Below are positions 56,713 to 64,000 of a stretch of DNA of 64,000 bases, one piece after another. The translations under genes and the position numbers were made by a program. The stretch spans positions 26,680 through 90,679 of the forward strand of contig WTFV01000126.1 in NCBI GenBank assembly GCA_011523845.1. Direction: 5' to 3'. Each line of letters opens with the position of its first letter. Within the stretch, counting starts at the first letter, position 1. The notes under the pieces are model-generated. The model was not told the origin of the DNA. It did not search any database and worked only from the letters and a program-made list of their open reading frames with translations. Source of the DNA: Acidobacteriota bacterium. GTDB taxonomy: Bacteria > Acidobacteriota > Vicinamibacteria > Vicinamibacterales > UBA8438.

Positions 56713-58731
56713 TCACGAAGGCAGCCTGAACGCCAGGTACTCGCCGGAATGGCCGCGCCCGCTCACGGCCAGGACGATGTACTGCCTGCCGCCGGCCAGA
56801 TAGGTCATCGGCGACCCCGACTGCGGCGCCGGCATGAAGACCGCGCCGACCTCGTCGCCCGTCGCCTTGTCGTAGGCCCGCAGCATCGCGCCGCGCCCGC
56901 CCGGCGTCTCGTGAAAGCCGCACTCGCCCATCACCACGAGCGTCGCAGTGACGAGCGGACCAATCAGATGGGTGCAGGGTTCGCCCGTCCGCGGGATCTC
57001 GAGACCCGCGAGCGCCGGATGGTTCTTGACCAGGTCCGGCGTGTCGCCGTGCGGCCGCTGCCAGAGGATCTCGCCGCGGTCGAGATCGATGGCGGAGAGA
57101 CGGCCATACGGCGGCTTGACCAGCGGCAGCCCCTGTACGTTGAGGTCGCGCAGTCCGCCGTGTCCCACCCCGTACTTCGCGGTTCCCTTGACGTAGCGCA
57201 TGTCCGAGACGTCCGGGCCGGGGCTTGGAATCAGCTCCCACGAGTAGAAGCCGGTCCGCGACGGCACGTACAGGATGTGGGTCTCGGGGTCGTAGCCGCC
57301 GCCCGGCCAGTTGGTGCCGCCGCTGCCGGCGCCGAGGCCGAGCGTCGCGATGGGGCCTTCCGGCCGGCTGACGACCGGCGGCGTGAACATCGGCCCCAGC
57401 TTGTAGCGCGAGACCAGATCGACCGCCTCCGCGCGCAGCGCCGGCGTGAAGTCGATCAGGTCGTCGAGGGAGGCTCCCTGCCGGTCGTAGGCGGGCGGCT
57501 CCGTGGGAAACGGCTGCGTCGGGGAGTACCACTCGCCCGGCACGTCACCTTGCGGTACGGGCCGTTCCTCGATCGGCCAGACCGGCTCGCCGGTGACCCG
57601 GTCGAAGACGTACAGGAACGCCTGCTTGCCCGGCTGCGCCACCGCCTCGATGTTCCGCCCGCCGACGGTGATGTCGGCCAGGATCGGCGGGCTGGCCATG
57701 TCGAAGCCCCACAACGGATGGTGCACGAGCTGGAAGTGCCAGAGCCGCTCGCCGGTCAGCAGGTCGACGGCTACGAGGCTCTCGCCGAAGAGGTTGTCGC
57801 CCGGCCGGTGTCCGCCGTAGTAGTCCCCGGTCGGCGATTCGACGGGCAGATAGGCGATGCCCAGCGCCGGGTCGGCCGAGATCTGCGTCCAGACGCCGTT
57901 GTTGCCGTTGGTGCCCCACGAGTCGCCCAGCCAGGTGTCGGCCCCGAACTCGCCCGGGCGCGGGACGGTGTTGAAGGTCCACAGGCGCCGGCCGCTGCGG
58001 ACGTCGAATGCCTGCACCAGCCCCTTGATGTGGTTGTGGGTGGGCGGGGCCGCGCCGTCGGCGAACGTGCCGCCGAAGATCACGACGTCGCGCGCCACGG
58101 TCGGGGTGGCGTTCGAGCCGATGGCGCCGGTGACCGGGTCGATCCGCCGGCCGTCGCCGACGAAGGCGGCCGTCTTGAGGTCGACGGCGCCGCCGGCGCC
58201 GAAGCCTGCAATCCGTTCGCCGCTTGCGGCATCGAGCGCCACCAGGCGGAAGCCGATGGTCACGTAGAGGATCCGTGCTTCCTCACCGTCGCTCCAGTAC
58301 GCCAGCCCGCGGCCCGACAGGCGGCGCGGCGACGCGGCTGCCCGCTCGCCCTCGTTCTCGCGGTGCATCCACAGCAGCTCGCCGGTGGCGGCGTCGAGCG
58401 CGACCACGGTTCGCCGGGTGCCGCCGGTCGCATAGAGCACGCCGCCGGCCATCAGCGGGGTTCCCTCCAGCTTGAACTCCGGCGCCGGGCCGAGGTTGGC
58501 GGTATCGAAGCGCCAGGCCAGCTCCAGGTCGCCGAAGTTCGAGGCATCCACCTGATCGAGCGGCGAGTAGCGGGTGTGCCCGGCGTCGCCGCCGTAGGCG
58601 GGCCACTCGCCGTGCGCGGTGGTGAGGGTGTGGTATGTGGGCTCGCCGCCCGCCGGCTGGCCGCGGGCCGCGGCCGGCAGGACGCCGAGCGCCACGACGA
58701 GCAGCGCCGCTGCGAAGAGTGTCCGAGTCAC
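56713..58731 (-). CDS. PQQ-dependent dehydrogenase-like protein with altered active site (copy 5)
   Basis: A 672-residue secreted quinoprotein-type propeller (signal LFAAALLVVALGVLPAAA). Blade motifs such as LLWMHRENEGERAA, RLWTFNTVPRPGEFGADTW, DYYGGHRPGDNLFGESLVAV and GKQAFLYVFDRVTGEPVWP align with the copies at 3740 and 7430. At the active site, however, HHPLWGFDMASPP (near residue 338) replaces HHDVWDWD: the putative catalytic Asp is Gly and the preceding Asp is Pro. The Lys of the next strand is kept. It may therefore be a non-catalytic PQQ binder or use a different base. The gene ends 285 nt from the amidohydrolase start; both are on the minus strand. Confidence 0.85.
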   Translation of the reverse strand: MTRTLFAAALLVVALGVLPAAARGQPAGGEPTYHTLTTAHGEWPAYGGDAGHTRYSPLDQVDASNFGDLELAWRFDTANLGPAPEFKLEGTPLMAGGVLYATGGTRRTVVALDAATGELLWMHRENEGERAAASPRRLSGRGLAYWSDGEEARILYVTIGFRLVALDAASGERIAGFGAGGAVDLKTAAFVGDGRRIDPVTGAIGSNATPTVARDVVIFGGTFADGAAPPTHNHIKGLVQAFDVRSGRRLWTFNTVPRPGEFGADTWLGDSWGTNGNNGVWTQISADPALGIAYLPVESPTGDYYGGHRPGDNLFGESLVAVDLLTGERLWHFQLVHHPLWGFDMASPPILADITVGGRNIEAVAQPGKQAFLYVFDRVTGEPVWPIEERPVPQGDVPGEWYSPTQPFPTEPPAYDRQGASLDDLIDFTPALRAEAVDLVSRYKLGPMFTPPVVSRPEGPIATLGLGAGSGGTNWPGGGYDPETHILYVPSRTGFYSWELIPSPGPDVSDMRYVKGTAKYGVGHGGLRDLNVQGLPLVKPPYGRLSAIDLDRGEILWQRPHGDTPDLVKNHPALAGLEIPRTGEPCTHLIGPLVTATLVVMGECGFHETPGGRGAMLRAYDKATGDEVGAVFMPAPQSGSPMTYLAGGRQYIVLAVSGRGHSGEYLAFRLPS

Positions 58732-58966
58732 GTCTCGCTCGAAATGTCGACCTCACGCACCGGGCTTCGGATGCTCTCGCTCCCGAACTCCAGGCGGTTC
58801 AGCGGGGATTCGGACAGCAGGTCGTGCAGGCTGGGTGCGGAACGCTGCCAGTGCTGCCGAGCAGGCTCGGCATGCGGCGCCGGCGGAGGTTCGGTCAACT
58901 GAGAAGCCCTCCTGTGACTAGCGTGGTCAAGAATACACGCTCCGGGTCGCGCCGGCTCACCGCCGT

Positions 58967-60370
58967 CTACGCCGTGAGCCTGTCGAGAGGACCCGAGACG
59001 TCGACGAAGTCGCCGCGCTGGCCGCGCACCTGTCGCAGCCCGACGTGATCGACGTGCAGACCCATCGCGCGGGCCACGCTCACCAGCAGCCGCTGGTGCG
59101 GCACGCCGGCCAACCGGGTTCTGCCGCCGGGAAGGATCTGTGACGGCACGCGCATCTCGATGGGCGTGCCGTCCGGCCAGTAGAGGTAGCGACCTGTCCG
59201 GAAGGCCCACGCGCCGCCGATGAGCAGCGGGTTGTAGCGGCTGTAGCCGTGCCAGCCGTCGCCGAGCTCCGAGCCCCAGACGATGAGGGTGTTGTCCATC
59301 ACCGAGCCGCCGCCCGCGTCGGGAATCGCCTCCAGCGTCTCGACCAGCCGCGAGACCTGCCGGGCGTGGTGACGCACGTAGTCGGCCATCGCGGCGTGCC
59401 TGGCCGCGTCGTCGTAGATGTAGTGGGCGATCCCCTTGTGCACCTTGTCGCTGATGTGGTCGGCGCCGAACTCCGCCGTCGGCATCTCGCCGAGCGAGAG
59501 CGACACCACGCGCGTGATGTCGCAACCGAACGCGGCCGCGATGATGTCGGTGAACGCGTCGATGCGCCGGTCGTACTGCTCGAAGGCGGCGGCCGGCCGC
59601 GCCGGGGCGTCGCAGGCGAGCGTGGCGAGTCCCTCCAGCCGCCGGCCGAGCCGGTCGACGAGCCCGAAATGGGATTCCAACCGCGCCCGATCGGTGGCGT
59701 CGAAGCCGGAAGCGCGCGCGCGGTACTCGCCGTACGCGAAGTCGAGCGTCGTCCGCCGGCGCGTGCCCACCGCGTCGCCGGAAGAAGCCGGTCCGAAGAC
59801 CCGTTCCCAGGCGCGCAGCGGCGTGTTCTCCGCCGGCAGGCGCACGCCGCCGAGGTTGTAGGCGATGGGCCGGCCCGCCTCGAGCGCCGCGTCCACCGAC
59901 AGCTCCAGCGACGGCAGCCGGTCGGGCCGGGTAATGTGCGCGGCGACGATCTGATCCAGCGACGCCGAGGTCGACCGCGTGTCGCGTGCGGAGAAATCGG
60001 CGTTGTTGCCGGTCCAGGCGTGGATCCACCCGCGGTCGTGGCGGTTGCCGCCGGCGTCGAGCTCCGCGGTCGCGAGCGACAGGCCGTCGAGGACGAGCAG
60101 GCGCTGCCGGTGCGGGTGGAGCGGGGCCAGCGGTGCGCTCAGGTCGTGCTCCGCGAGCCGCGTCAGGTCGAGCGACCAGGGCTGCGTCTCGGGCATTCCG
60201 GCCGGGCGCATGCGCCAGGCGGCGTACGGCCACCCGTGGCAATGGCTGATCACGACGAGACGCCGGGGGGGCGCCGCGGGCTCGGCGAAAGCCTGCAGCA
60301 CGCCGCCGGGCCAACCGGCGCCGAGGGCGGTCAGCCCGCCGAGGTTGAGAAGATGCCTCCGCGTGATCAT
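58967..60370 (-). CDS. DUF1552-domain protein with Tat signal
   Basis: A 467-residue exported protein. The N-terminus ITRRHLLNLGGLTALGAGWP is a twin-arginine signal. The rest matches DUF1552: RRLVVISHCHGWPYAAWR near residue 36, GNRHDRGWIHAWTGNNADF near 108, SASLDQIVAAHITRPDRLPS near 136, and DNTLIVWGSELGDGWHGYSR near 360. The family is found in Planctomycetes, Myxobacteria and Acidobacteria, nearly always beside a DUF1592 protein as here. Its ATG overlaps the DUF1592 stop by 4 nt (60367-60370). Function is unknown; the fold is likely sulfatase/phosphatase-like. Confidence 0.85.
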   Translation of the reverse strand: MITRRHLLNLGGLTALGAGWPGGVLQAFAEPAAPPRRLVVISHCHGWPYAAWRMRPAGMPETQPWSLDLTRLAEHDLSAPLAPLHPHRQRLLVLDGLSLATAELDAGGNRHDRGWIHAWTGNNADFSARDTRSTSASLDQIVAAHITRPDRLPSLELSVDAALEAGRPIAYNLGGVRLPAENTPLRAWERVFGPASSGDAVGTRRRTTLDFAYGEYRARASGFDATDRARLESHFGLVDRLGRRLEGLATLACDAPARPAAAFEQYDRRIDAFTDIIAAAFGCDITRVVSLSLGEMPTAEFGADHISDKVHKGIAHYIYDDAARHAAMADYVRHHARQVSRLVETLEAIPDAGGGSVMDNTLIVWGSELGDGWHGYSRYNPLLIGGAWAFRTGRYLYWPDGTPIEMRVPSQILPGGRTRLAGVPHQRLLVSVARAMGLHVDHVGLRQVRGQRGDFVDVSGPLDRLTA

Positions 60371-62217
60371 CGAATGCCTCCCGCCGAGCGAGCCGTCGAG
60401 CCGCCGCGGAACAGGTCGCTGCCGGCGATGGAAACCAGCAACTCCTCGATCGAGTCGTCCTCGCGAAAACGCTGCTGAATCACCGCCAGCTCCGGGGTGG
60501 CTCCCGCGATTCCGTCTCCGAGCGCATAACGCGTCCAGTGCAGCGCGTAACAGTCGCGGACACGGTCGCTGGCCGCGAGCTGGTGGACGAAGTCGATACC
60601 GTCGGTGAAGGCGAGCGTCTCCCCGCCGGGCAGGGTCAGCGATCCGCTCGCGTCCACCGGCTGCCCGTTGTCGCGGGCGCGCCAGGCGCCGAGCGCGTCG
60701 TAGTGCTCGAAGGCGAATCCAGGGGGGTTGATCCGCCGGTGGCACGAAGCGCAGGTGGGCGGAGCGGTCGCGGCGGCGGTCCGCTCGCGGTTGGTGCTCT
60801 CCACGGCCAGCGAGTCCGGCGGCAGTGCGGTCTCGGCCCCCTGAATCGGCGTGCCCAGCTCCATGCAGGCGATGCGTTCCAGCACGTGAACGCCCCGCGG
60901 AATCGGACCCGGCTGCACGGCGTAGGCCCCGACCGCGAGGACCGACGGGTGCGTCAATACCCCGGCCCGCTGGTCCGGTGGGAACCCGGCCGGGTACAGC
61001 GTGAGCGGCTCCCTGCGGCCGATCGATACCGCCACGAACTCGATCTGCCGGGTTACTTCCGGACGGTCGGGAAGTCGCGTGACGCTCTTGCCGTAAATCG
61101 GGGCCGTCGCGTCCGACAGGTAGCCGTGGTGGTCGGTCATCAGGGCCGTGAAAGTGCCGTCGCCGTCGAAGACGGTCCGCTCGACGAACAGCTCGGCTTC
61201 CAGCTTCAGCGAATGGCGCACCGGACCCATGATGGTCGGCCACTCGACGTCGTCGTCACGGGCTGTCTCCAACTCCGGCGCGATGCCGAACAGGGGTCCG
61301 AAGGCGCGGCGCGCCGGCGCGATGCGCAATACGTCGTCCGTGCCGAGCCACTGGTTGTGGAAGTGGACGACGGCGGGTCGGGCCTTCGGGTCCTCCAGCA
61401 TCCGGCGCGCCTGTCGCTCGACCTGCTCGCGTGACGACAGCCTGCCCGCCGCGGCGGCCGCGAACAGCGCATCGTCCGGCATCGAATCCCACAGGAAGTA
61501 GGAGAGGCGGGTGGCCAGCTCCCAGGGCGTGGGCCGGCCGCTCGCGGCCTCGCGCCGCTCGACGCGGAAGTGGAACGCGGGCGCCTGCAGGATCCCGGCG
61601 ACCGTGAGCGCGATCGCCTCGTCGAGCGGGCCGGCTGCGAGGTTGGCCTGCCAGAACACCTCGATCCGCTCGCGCTCCGCGGCGTCCAGCGGGCGGCGCC
61701 AGGCGCGCCCGGCGAACCGATCGATGCTGCCCCACGCGCAGCCCTCCCGTTCGGCGCGGGGCAGCGCATCCCAGTCGTCGCAGGCGAAGAACGCCGGCGA
61801 CTGCAGGGCGAACGACGCGAAGTGCATCGCCGCCAGGTGCAGCTCCTCGACTTGGTACGAGGACGGGTCCTGCCCCTGCACGATGCCCTCGAACCCGCCG
61901 GCGCCCGGCTCGGCGGGGAACCGCCAGGGCCAGACCGGGGGCGGCGGCGGGGGCAGGAAGACCCCCTTGCTCGCCGCGCGCCGCGGACTGAGCGTGTCGG
62001 CCAGGGCCGGGCGCGGCGGCCAGCGCTCGCCGTCCCGCGGAAAGCCGAGCAGGTCCGCGATGGTGTTGTTGTACTCGGTCGGAGTCAGCGCCAGGGGCGG
62101 TGTGCGCGGTACGGTGGTCGTCCCGCCCGGCTCGCTCGCCCGATCCTGGGCGAGACCGGTCGCGCCGAGCAGGCCGGCAACCGCGAGCGTCAGGGCGTAC
62201 TTCATCGATGGGCTCAT
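60367..62217 (-). CDS. DUF1592-type multi-domain secreted protein with one haem c motif
   Basis: A 616-residue exported protein (signal YALTLAVAGLLGATGLAQ) with the Planctomycete-cytochrome-associated domain series: DUF1587-like LTPTEYNNTIADLLGF near residue 40, DUF1595 FAGRAWRRPLDAAERERIEV near 165, DUF1592 LATRLSYFLWDSMPDDALF near 240, DUF1588 RAGVLTHPSVLAVGAYAV near 410 through CASCHRRINPPGFAFEHYDA near 485, and DUF1585 VRDCYALHWTRYALGDG at the end. CASCH is the only CxxCH, so one c-type haem. The N-terminal cytochrome domain of full-length relatives is absent. A second start, ATG at 62205, is equally possible. Likely redox partner or processing factor of the DUF1552 protein. Confidence 0.83.
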   Translation of the reverse strand: MSPSMKYALTLAVAGLLGATGLAQDRASEPGGTTTVPRTPPLALTPTEYNNTIADLLGFPRDGERWPPRPALADTLSPRRAASKGVFLPPPPPPVWPWRFPAEPGAGGFEGIVQGQDPSSYQVEELHLAAMHFASFALQSPAFFACDDWDALPRAEREGCAWGSIDRFAGRAWRRPLDAAERERIEVFWQANLAAGPLDEAIALTVAGILQAPAFHFRVERREAASGRPTPWELATRLSYFLWDSMPDDALFAAAAAGRLSSREQVERQARRMLEDPKARPAVVHFHNQWLGTDDVLRIAPARRAFGPLFGIAPELETARDDDVEWPTIMGPVRHSLKLEAELFVERTVFDGDGTFTALMTDHHGYLSDATAPIYGKSVTRLPDRPEVTRQIEFVAVSIGRREPLTLYPAGFPPDQRAGVLTHPSVLAVGAYAVQPGPIPRGVHVLERIACMELGTPIQGAETALPPDSLAVESTNRERTAAATAPPTCASCHRRINPPGFAFEHYDALGAWRARDNGQPVDASGSLTLPGGETLAFTDGIDFVHQLAASDRVRDCYALHWTRYALGDGIAGATPELAVIQQRFREDDSIEELLVSIAGSDLFRGGSTARSAGGIR

Positions 62218-62251
62218 CGGGTAGCGTCGCGACTTGCGGGATGCGGTGATC

Positions 62252-62830
62252 TCACCGGCCGGTCGGTGCAGAAGGGGCCAGAATTGCGCGGATCGCGCTG
62301 TCGCAGGCCGTGGAAGCACCACTCCGGTCCGGGCTGTCGCCGCCGACGAGGCTGCGAATCTCCAGCAAGCACACCGCCACGGCCGCGAGTTGCCGGTGAA
62401 CGGTCGCGAAAGATGCGGCGGTGGAATCCTCGAGCGTCTCGACGCGGGCGCGCACGTCGCGAATCTCCGCACGAACGTCGCGAATCTCCGCGCCGAACTC
62501 TGTGCGCAGGTCGCCAACCTCTGTTCGCAGGCCGCCGAACTCCGTGCGCAGCGTGCCTACCTCCGCTCGCAGGTCGCCGACCTCCGCTCGCAGGTCGCCG
62601 ACCTCTGTTCGCAGGTCGCCGACCTCTGCTCGCAGGCCGCCGAACTCTGTGCGCAGCGTGCCAACCTCCGCTCGCACGTCCCCGATCCGCGCGTTCGTGG
62701 AGCACGAACCGCCGACGACGGCAGCGACGATCGCGCCTATCCCGACCAGAAACGTGAGGTTGTTGATGGACACTTCGGCGCTGCGGCGCAGCGTTGCCGC
62801 CGGCCGTTCCACCGTCGATCGATCAGACAT
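62252..62830 (-). CDS. membrane-anchored coiled-coil protein with tandem heptads
   Basis: A 192-residue protein: a short N-terminal cytoplasmic part, one membrane helix (NLTFLVGIGAIVAAVVGGSC) and a long coiled coil made of near-identical seven-residue units, VG(D/T)LR(T/A)E, repeated about eight times between residues 55 and 115, then IRDVRAEIRDVRARVETLED and a C-terminal region with two cysteines. The DNA shows matching 21-nt periodicity over roughly 62470-62690, so copy number may vary by slippage. Family not recognised; layout recalls small coiled-coil membrane proteins that form oligomers. Confidence 0.65.
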   Translation of the reverse strand: MSDRSTVERPAATLRRSAEVSINNLTFLVGIGAIVAAVVGGSCSTNARIGDVRAEVGTLRTEFGGLRAEVGDLRTEVGDLRAEVGDLRAEVGTLRTEFGGLRTEVGDLRTEFGAEIRDVRAEIRDVRARVETLEDSTAASFATVHRQLAAVAVCLLEIRSLVGGDSPDRSGASTACDSAIRAILAPSAPTGR

Positions 62831-62997
62831 GTCGTCCCCTTCGAAATCCGGTTCCGTTTCGGGAATCGGATCCCATGGTTGCGGGGGACGAGGGGAGCCA
62901 TGTCTCAAGCGTATCATCCTTCCCGCGGCCGGACCCGGGCACGGCGGGGGCACGGACCGAGCGCGGCGGGGCACGGGTGCACGGGTCATTCCCCGTC

Positions 62998-63003
62998 TAC
63001 AAT
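62998..63003 (+). promoter_or_regulatory. possible -10 box of the Phd/ParE-like operon
   Basis: TACAAT lies 37 nt before the antitoxin start, with GGGGG as a likely ribosome binding site. No -35 box is clear. Confidence 0.35.
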
Positions 63004-63040
63004 AGGTGCTGTAAAAGGACCTGTTCATGGGGGCTGAACA

Positions 63041-63310
63041 ATGGCCATCAAATTCTCCGAAGACATCGTGCCGTTGACGGATCTGAAGACCAACCCCGGC
63101 CGTGTGGTCCGGCAGGTGGCCGATTCCCGCCGCCCCGTGCTCCTGACCAGCCGCGGACGCGGCGTTGCGGTGGTGCAGTCCGTTGCCGAGTTCGAGGCGG
63201 CCGAGGAGGCGCGGGCCTTCATGCGCGCGGTGGTCGAGGGGCTGTCCGACCTGGACGAGGGACGTGAGCTCTCCCTGCGCGAGGTCAAGTCGCGATTGGG
63301 CCTCGGTTAG
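63041..63310 (+). CDS. Phd/YefM-family antitoxin
   Basis: An 89-residue protein with the Phd fold: IKFSEDIVPLTDLKTNPGRV at the N-terminus (the DNA-binding strand-helix), VADSRRPVLLTSRGRGVAVV near 30, then SVAEFEAAEEARAFMRAVVE leading to the toxin-binding helix (LSLREVKSRLGLG). It should bind its own promoter and neutralise the ParE-like product of the next gene, which starts 4 nt after its stop. Confidence 0.88.
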   Translation: MAIKFSEDIVPLTDLKTNPGRVVRQVADSRRPVLLTSRGRGVAVVQSVAEFEAAEEARAFMRAVVEGLSDLDEGRELSLREVKSRLGLG

Positions 63311-63313
63311 ACA

Positions 63314-63655
63314 ATGGCCGTCGGGCTTCGCGTGGCCGCGTCGGCGCTGGCGGACCTGGAGGACATCCGGGCCTGGTATGCCGAGCGGGGAGCGTCGGAG
63401 GCAGGAGACCGCGTCGTTGCCGAGATCGTCGAGCGCATCGAAGCCCTGGCGGACCATCCCGACCTCGGCCGCGTCGTGCCGGAGTTCGAGCAGCCCATTC
63501 TCCGCGAGTTGATTCAGTCGCCGTTCCGGATCGTGTACCGCCGGGATCCGGACCTGATCCGCATCGTCCGCGTCTGGCGCGGCGAACGGCGGTTGGGCCT
63601 GTCCGGGCTCTCGACCTGGAGAAAACCATTGCCAACCGCAGCGCGTCTGCGCTAG
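63314..63655 (+). CDS. RelE/ParE-superfamily toxin
   Basis: A 113-residue protein starting 4 nt after the antitoxin stop. The fold signature is LRVAASALADLEDIRAWYAE at the N-terminus, RVVAEIVERIEALADHPDLG near 35, and ELIQSPFRIVYRRDPDLIRI near 68, ending in VWRGERR. This is the ParE-like pattern (gyrase inhibitor) more than the ribosome-dependent RelE pattern, but target cannot be proved from sequence. The last ten residues are beyond the usual end. Confidence 0.88.
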   Translation: MAVGLRVAASALADLEDIRAWYAERGASEAGDRVVAEIVERIEALADHPDLGRVVPEFEQPILRELIQSPFRIVYRRDPDLIRIVRVWRGERRLGLSGLSTWRKPLPTAARLR

Positions 63656-63720
63656 GTTGCGTTTTCCGGGCGCTTGCATCAGCAAGGAGGAGTCGAAGCC
63701 GGGATACCACGCGCATACGC

Positions 63721-63760
<40 letters not shown>

Positions 63761-63819
63761 CGCATCCGACAAAACCGTTTGATCGAATCGTCGTCGGTTT
63801 TTGGAAGGAAGGTGGAACC

Positions 63820-64000
63820 GTGCGAAGGCTCACGACGTTTCTCACCATCGTTGCGCTCGTCGGCGCGACGGCGACATCGGCCCTGGCACAGCAGGGCCGG
63901 ACCGAGCTGCGAGGCACGGTCACCGACGAGACGGGAGGCGCCCTCCCGGGCGTGACCGTCTTCATCCAGAACGAGGCGGACGGGACCTTCCGCGAGGTCA
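63820..64000 (+). CDS. TonB-dependent receptor with carboxypeptidase-regulatory domain, 3' end outside window
   Basis: The first 60 codons of a protein like the Oar-type receptor at 23474. The start is GTG at 63820, preceded by GGAAGGAAGG. A signal peptide follows (LTTFLTIVALVGATATSALA-Q), then the beginning of a carboxypeptidase-regulatory-like domain, TELRGTVTDETGGALPGVTV. The open frame continues to the window edge. Identification rests on the start of the regulatory domain and its similarity to 23474, so the length and the rest are inferred. Confidence 0.75.
   Translation, partial: MRRLTTFLTIVALVGATATSALAQQGRTELRGTVTDETGGALPGVTVFIQNEADGTFREV

Noticed and set aside
62470..62690. CRISPR-like array of about 21-nt units
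   Set aside because: The units are contiguous without spacers and encode coiled-coil heptads in an open frame, so they are coding repeats.

Overview
The window is GC-rich, densely coded, and reads like a chromosomal segment from an uncultured member of the Acidobacteriota, probably Vicinamibacteria-like. The indications are a secreted von Willebrand A protein of the type first described in Acidobacteria, Oar-like TonB-dependent receptors with an N-terminal carboxypeptidase-regulatory domain, five secreted PQQ-type quinoproteins, and a DUF1592/DUF1552 pair. No rRNA is present, so the taxonomy is inferred. Housekeeping genes (mutL fragment, rarA, SpoU methyltransferase, greA, uvrB, tRNA-Val, hpt, tatA) are interleaved with secreted oxidoreductases and accessory defence or toxin genes.

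Layout. 1-9400: mutL (5' end cut by the window), a decayed AAA-ATPase/nuclease gene, a secreted cupin, and two closely related PQQ dehydrogenases flanking a squalene synthase-like gene. 9336-13240: a VapBC-type pair, a secreted PQQ-like propeller, a Uma2-family protein and a PIN protein. 13237-19706: a type III-like restriction-modification operon (mod, res, then the PIN gene), each junction overlapping by 4 nt. 20133-31139: metallo-beta-lactamase-fold hydrolase, small zinc ribbon, third PQQ dehydrogenase, TonB receptor, secreted zincin, then dihaem cytochrome c plus an alcohol-dehydrogenase-type quinoprotein. 31140-33600: a lower-GC patch with two unknown genes and a relic of a type I-G (I-U) CRISPR-Cas operon. 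33896-46108: Uma2, a small membrane protein, the core block rarA to uvrB, tRNA-Val, a citrate synthase-like gene and hpt. 46293-58731: DUF3179 protein, a probable selenocysteine peroxiredoxin, tatA, an SLC13 permease, secreted hydrolases and a fifth quinoprotein. 58967-64000: DUF1552/DUF1592 pair, a coiled-coil membrane protein, a Phd/ParE pair and the start of another TonB receptor.

How the genes work together. The dominant theme is envelope chemistry: Sec- or Tat-exported quinoproteins oxidise alcohols or sugars in the periplasm and pass electrons to c-type cytochromes, while TonB receptors, secreted hydrolases and an SLC13 permease point to uptake of organic substrates. The second theme is defence and stability modules.

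The most notable single observation is a peroxiredoxin whose peroxidatic cysteine codon is TGA, followed at the right distance by a perfect 7-bp stem-loop, which makes it a probable selenoprotein. Other points are a family of hairpin repeats with compensatory stem changes, four pairs of short direct repeats all spaced 72-73 nt, and several genes whose -10-like box lies 6-8 nt before the start codon, suggesting leaderless transcripts.
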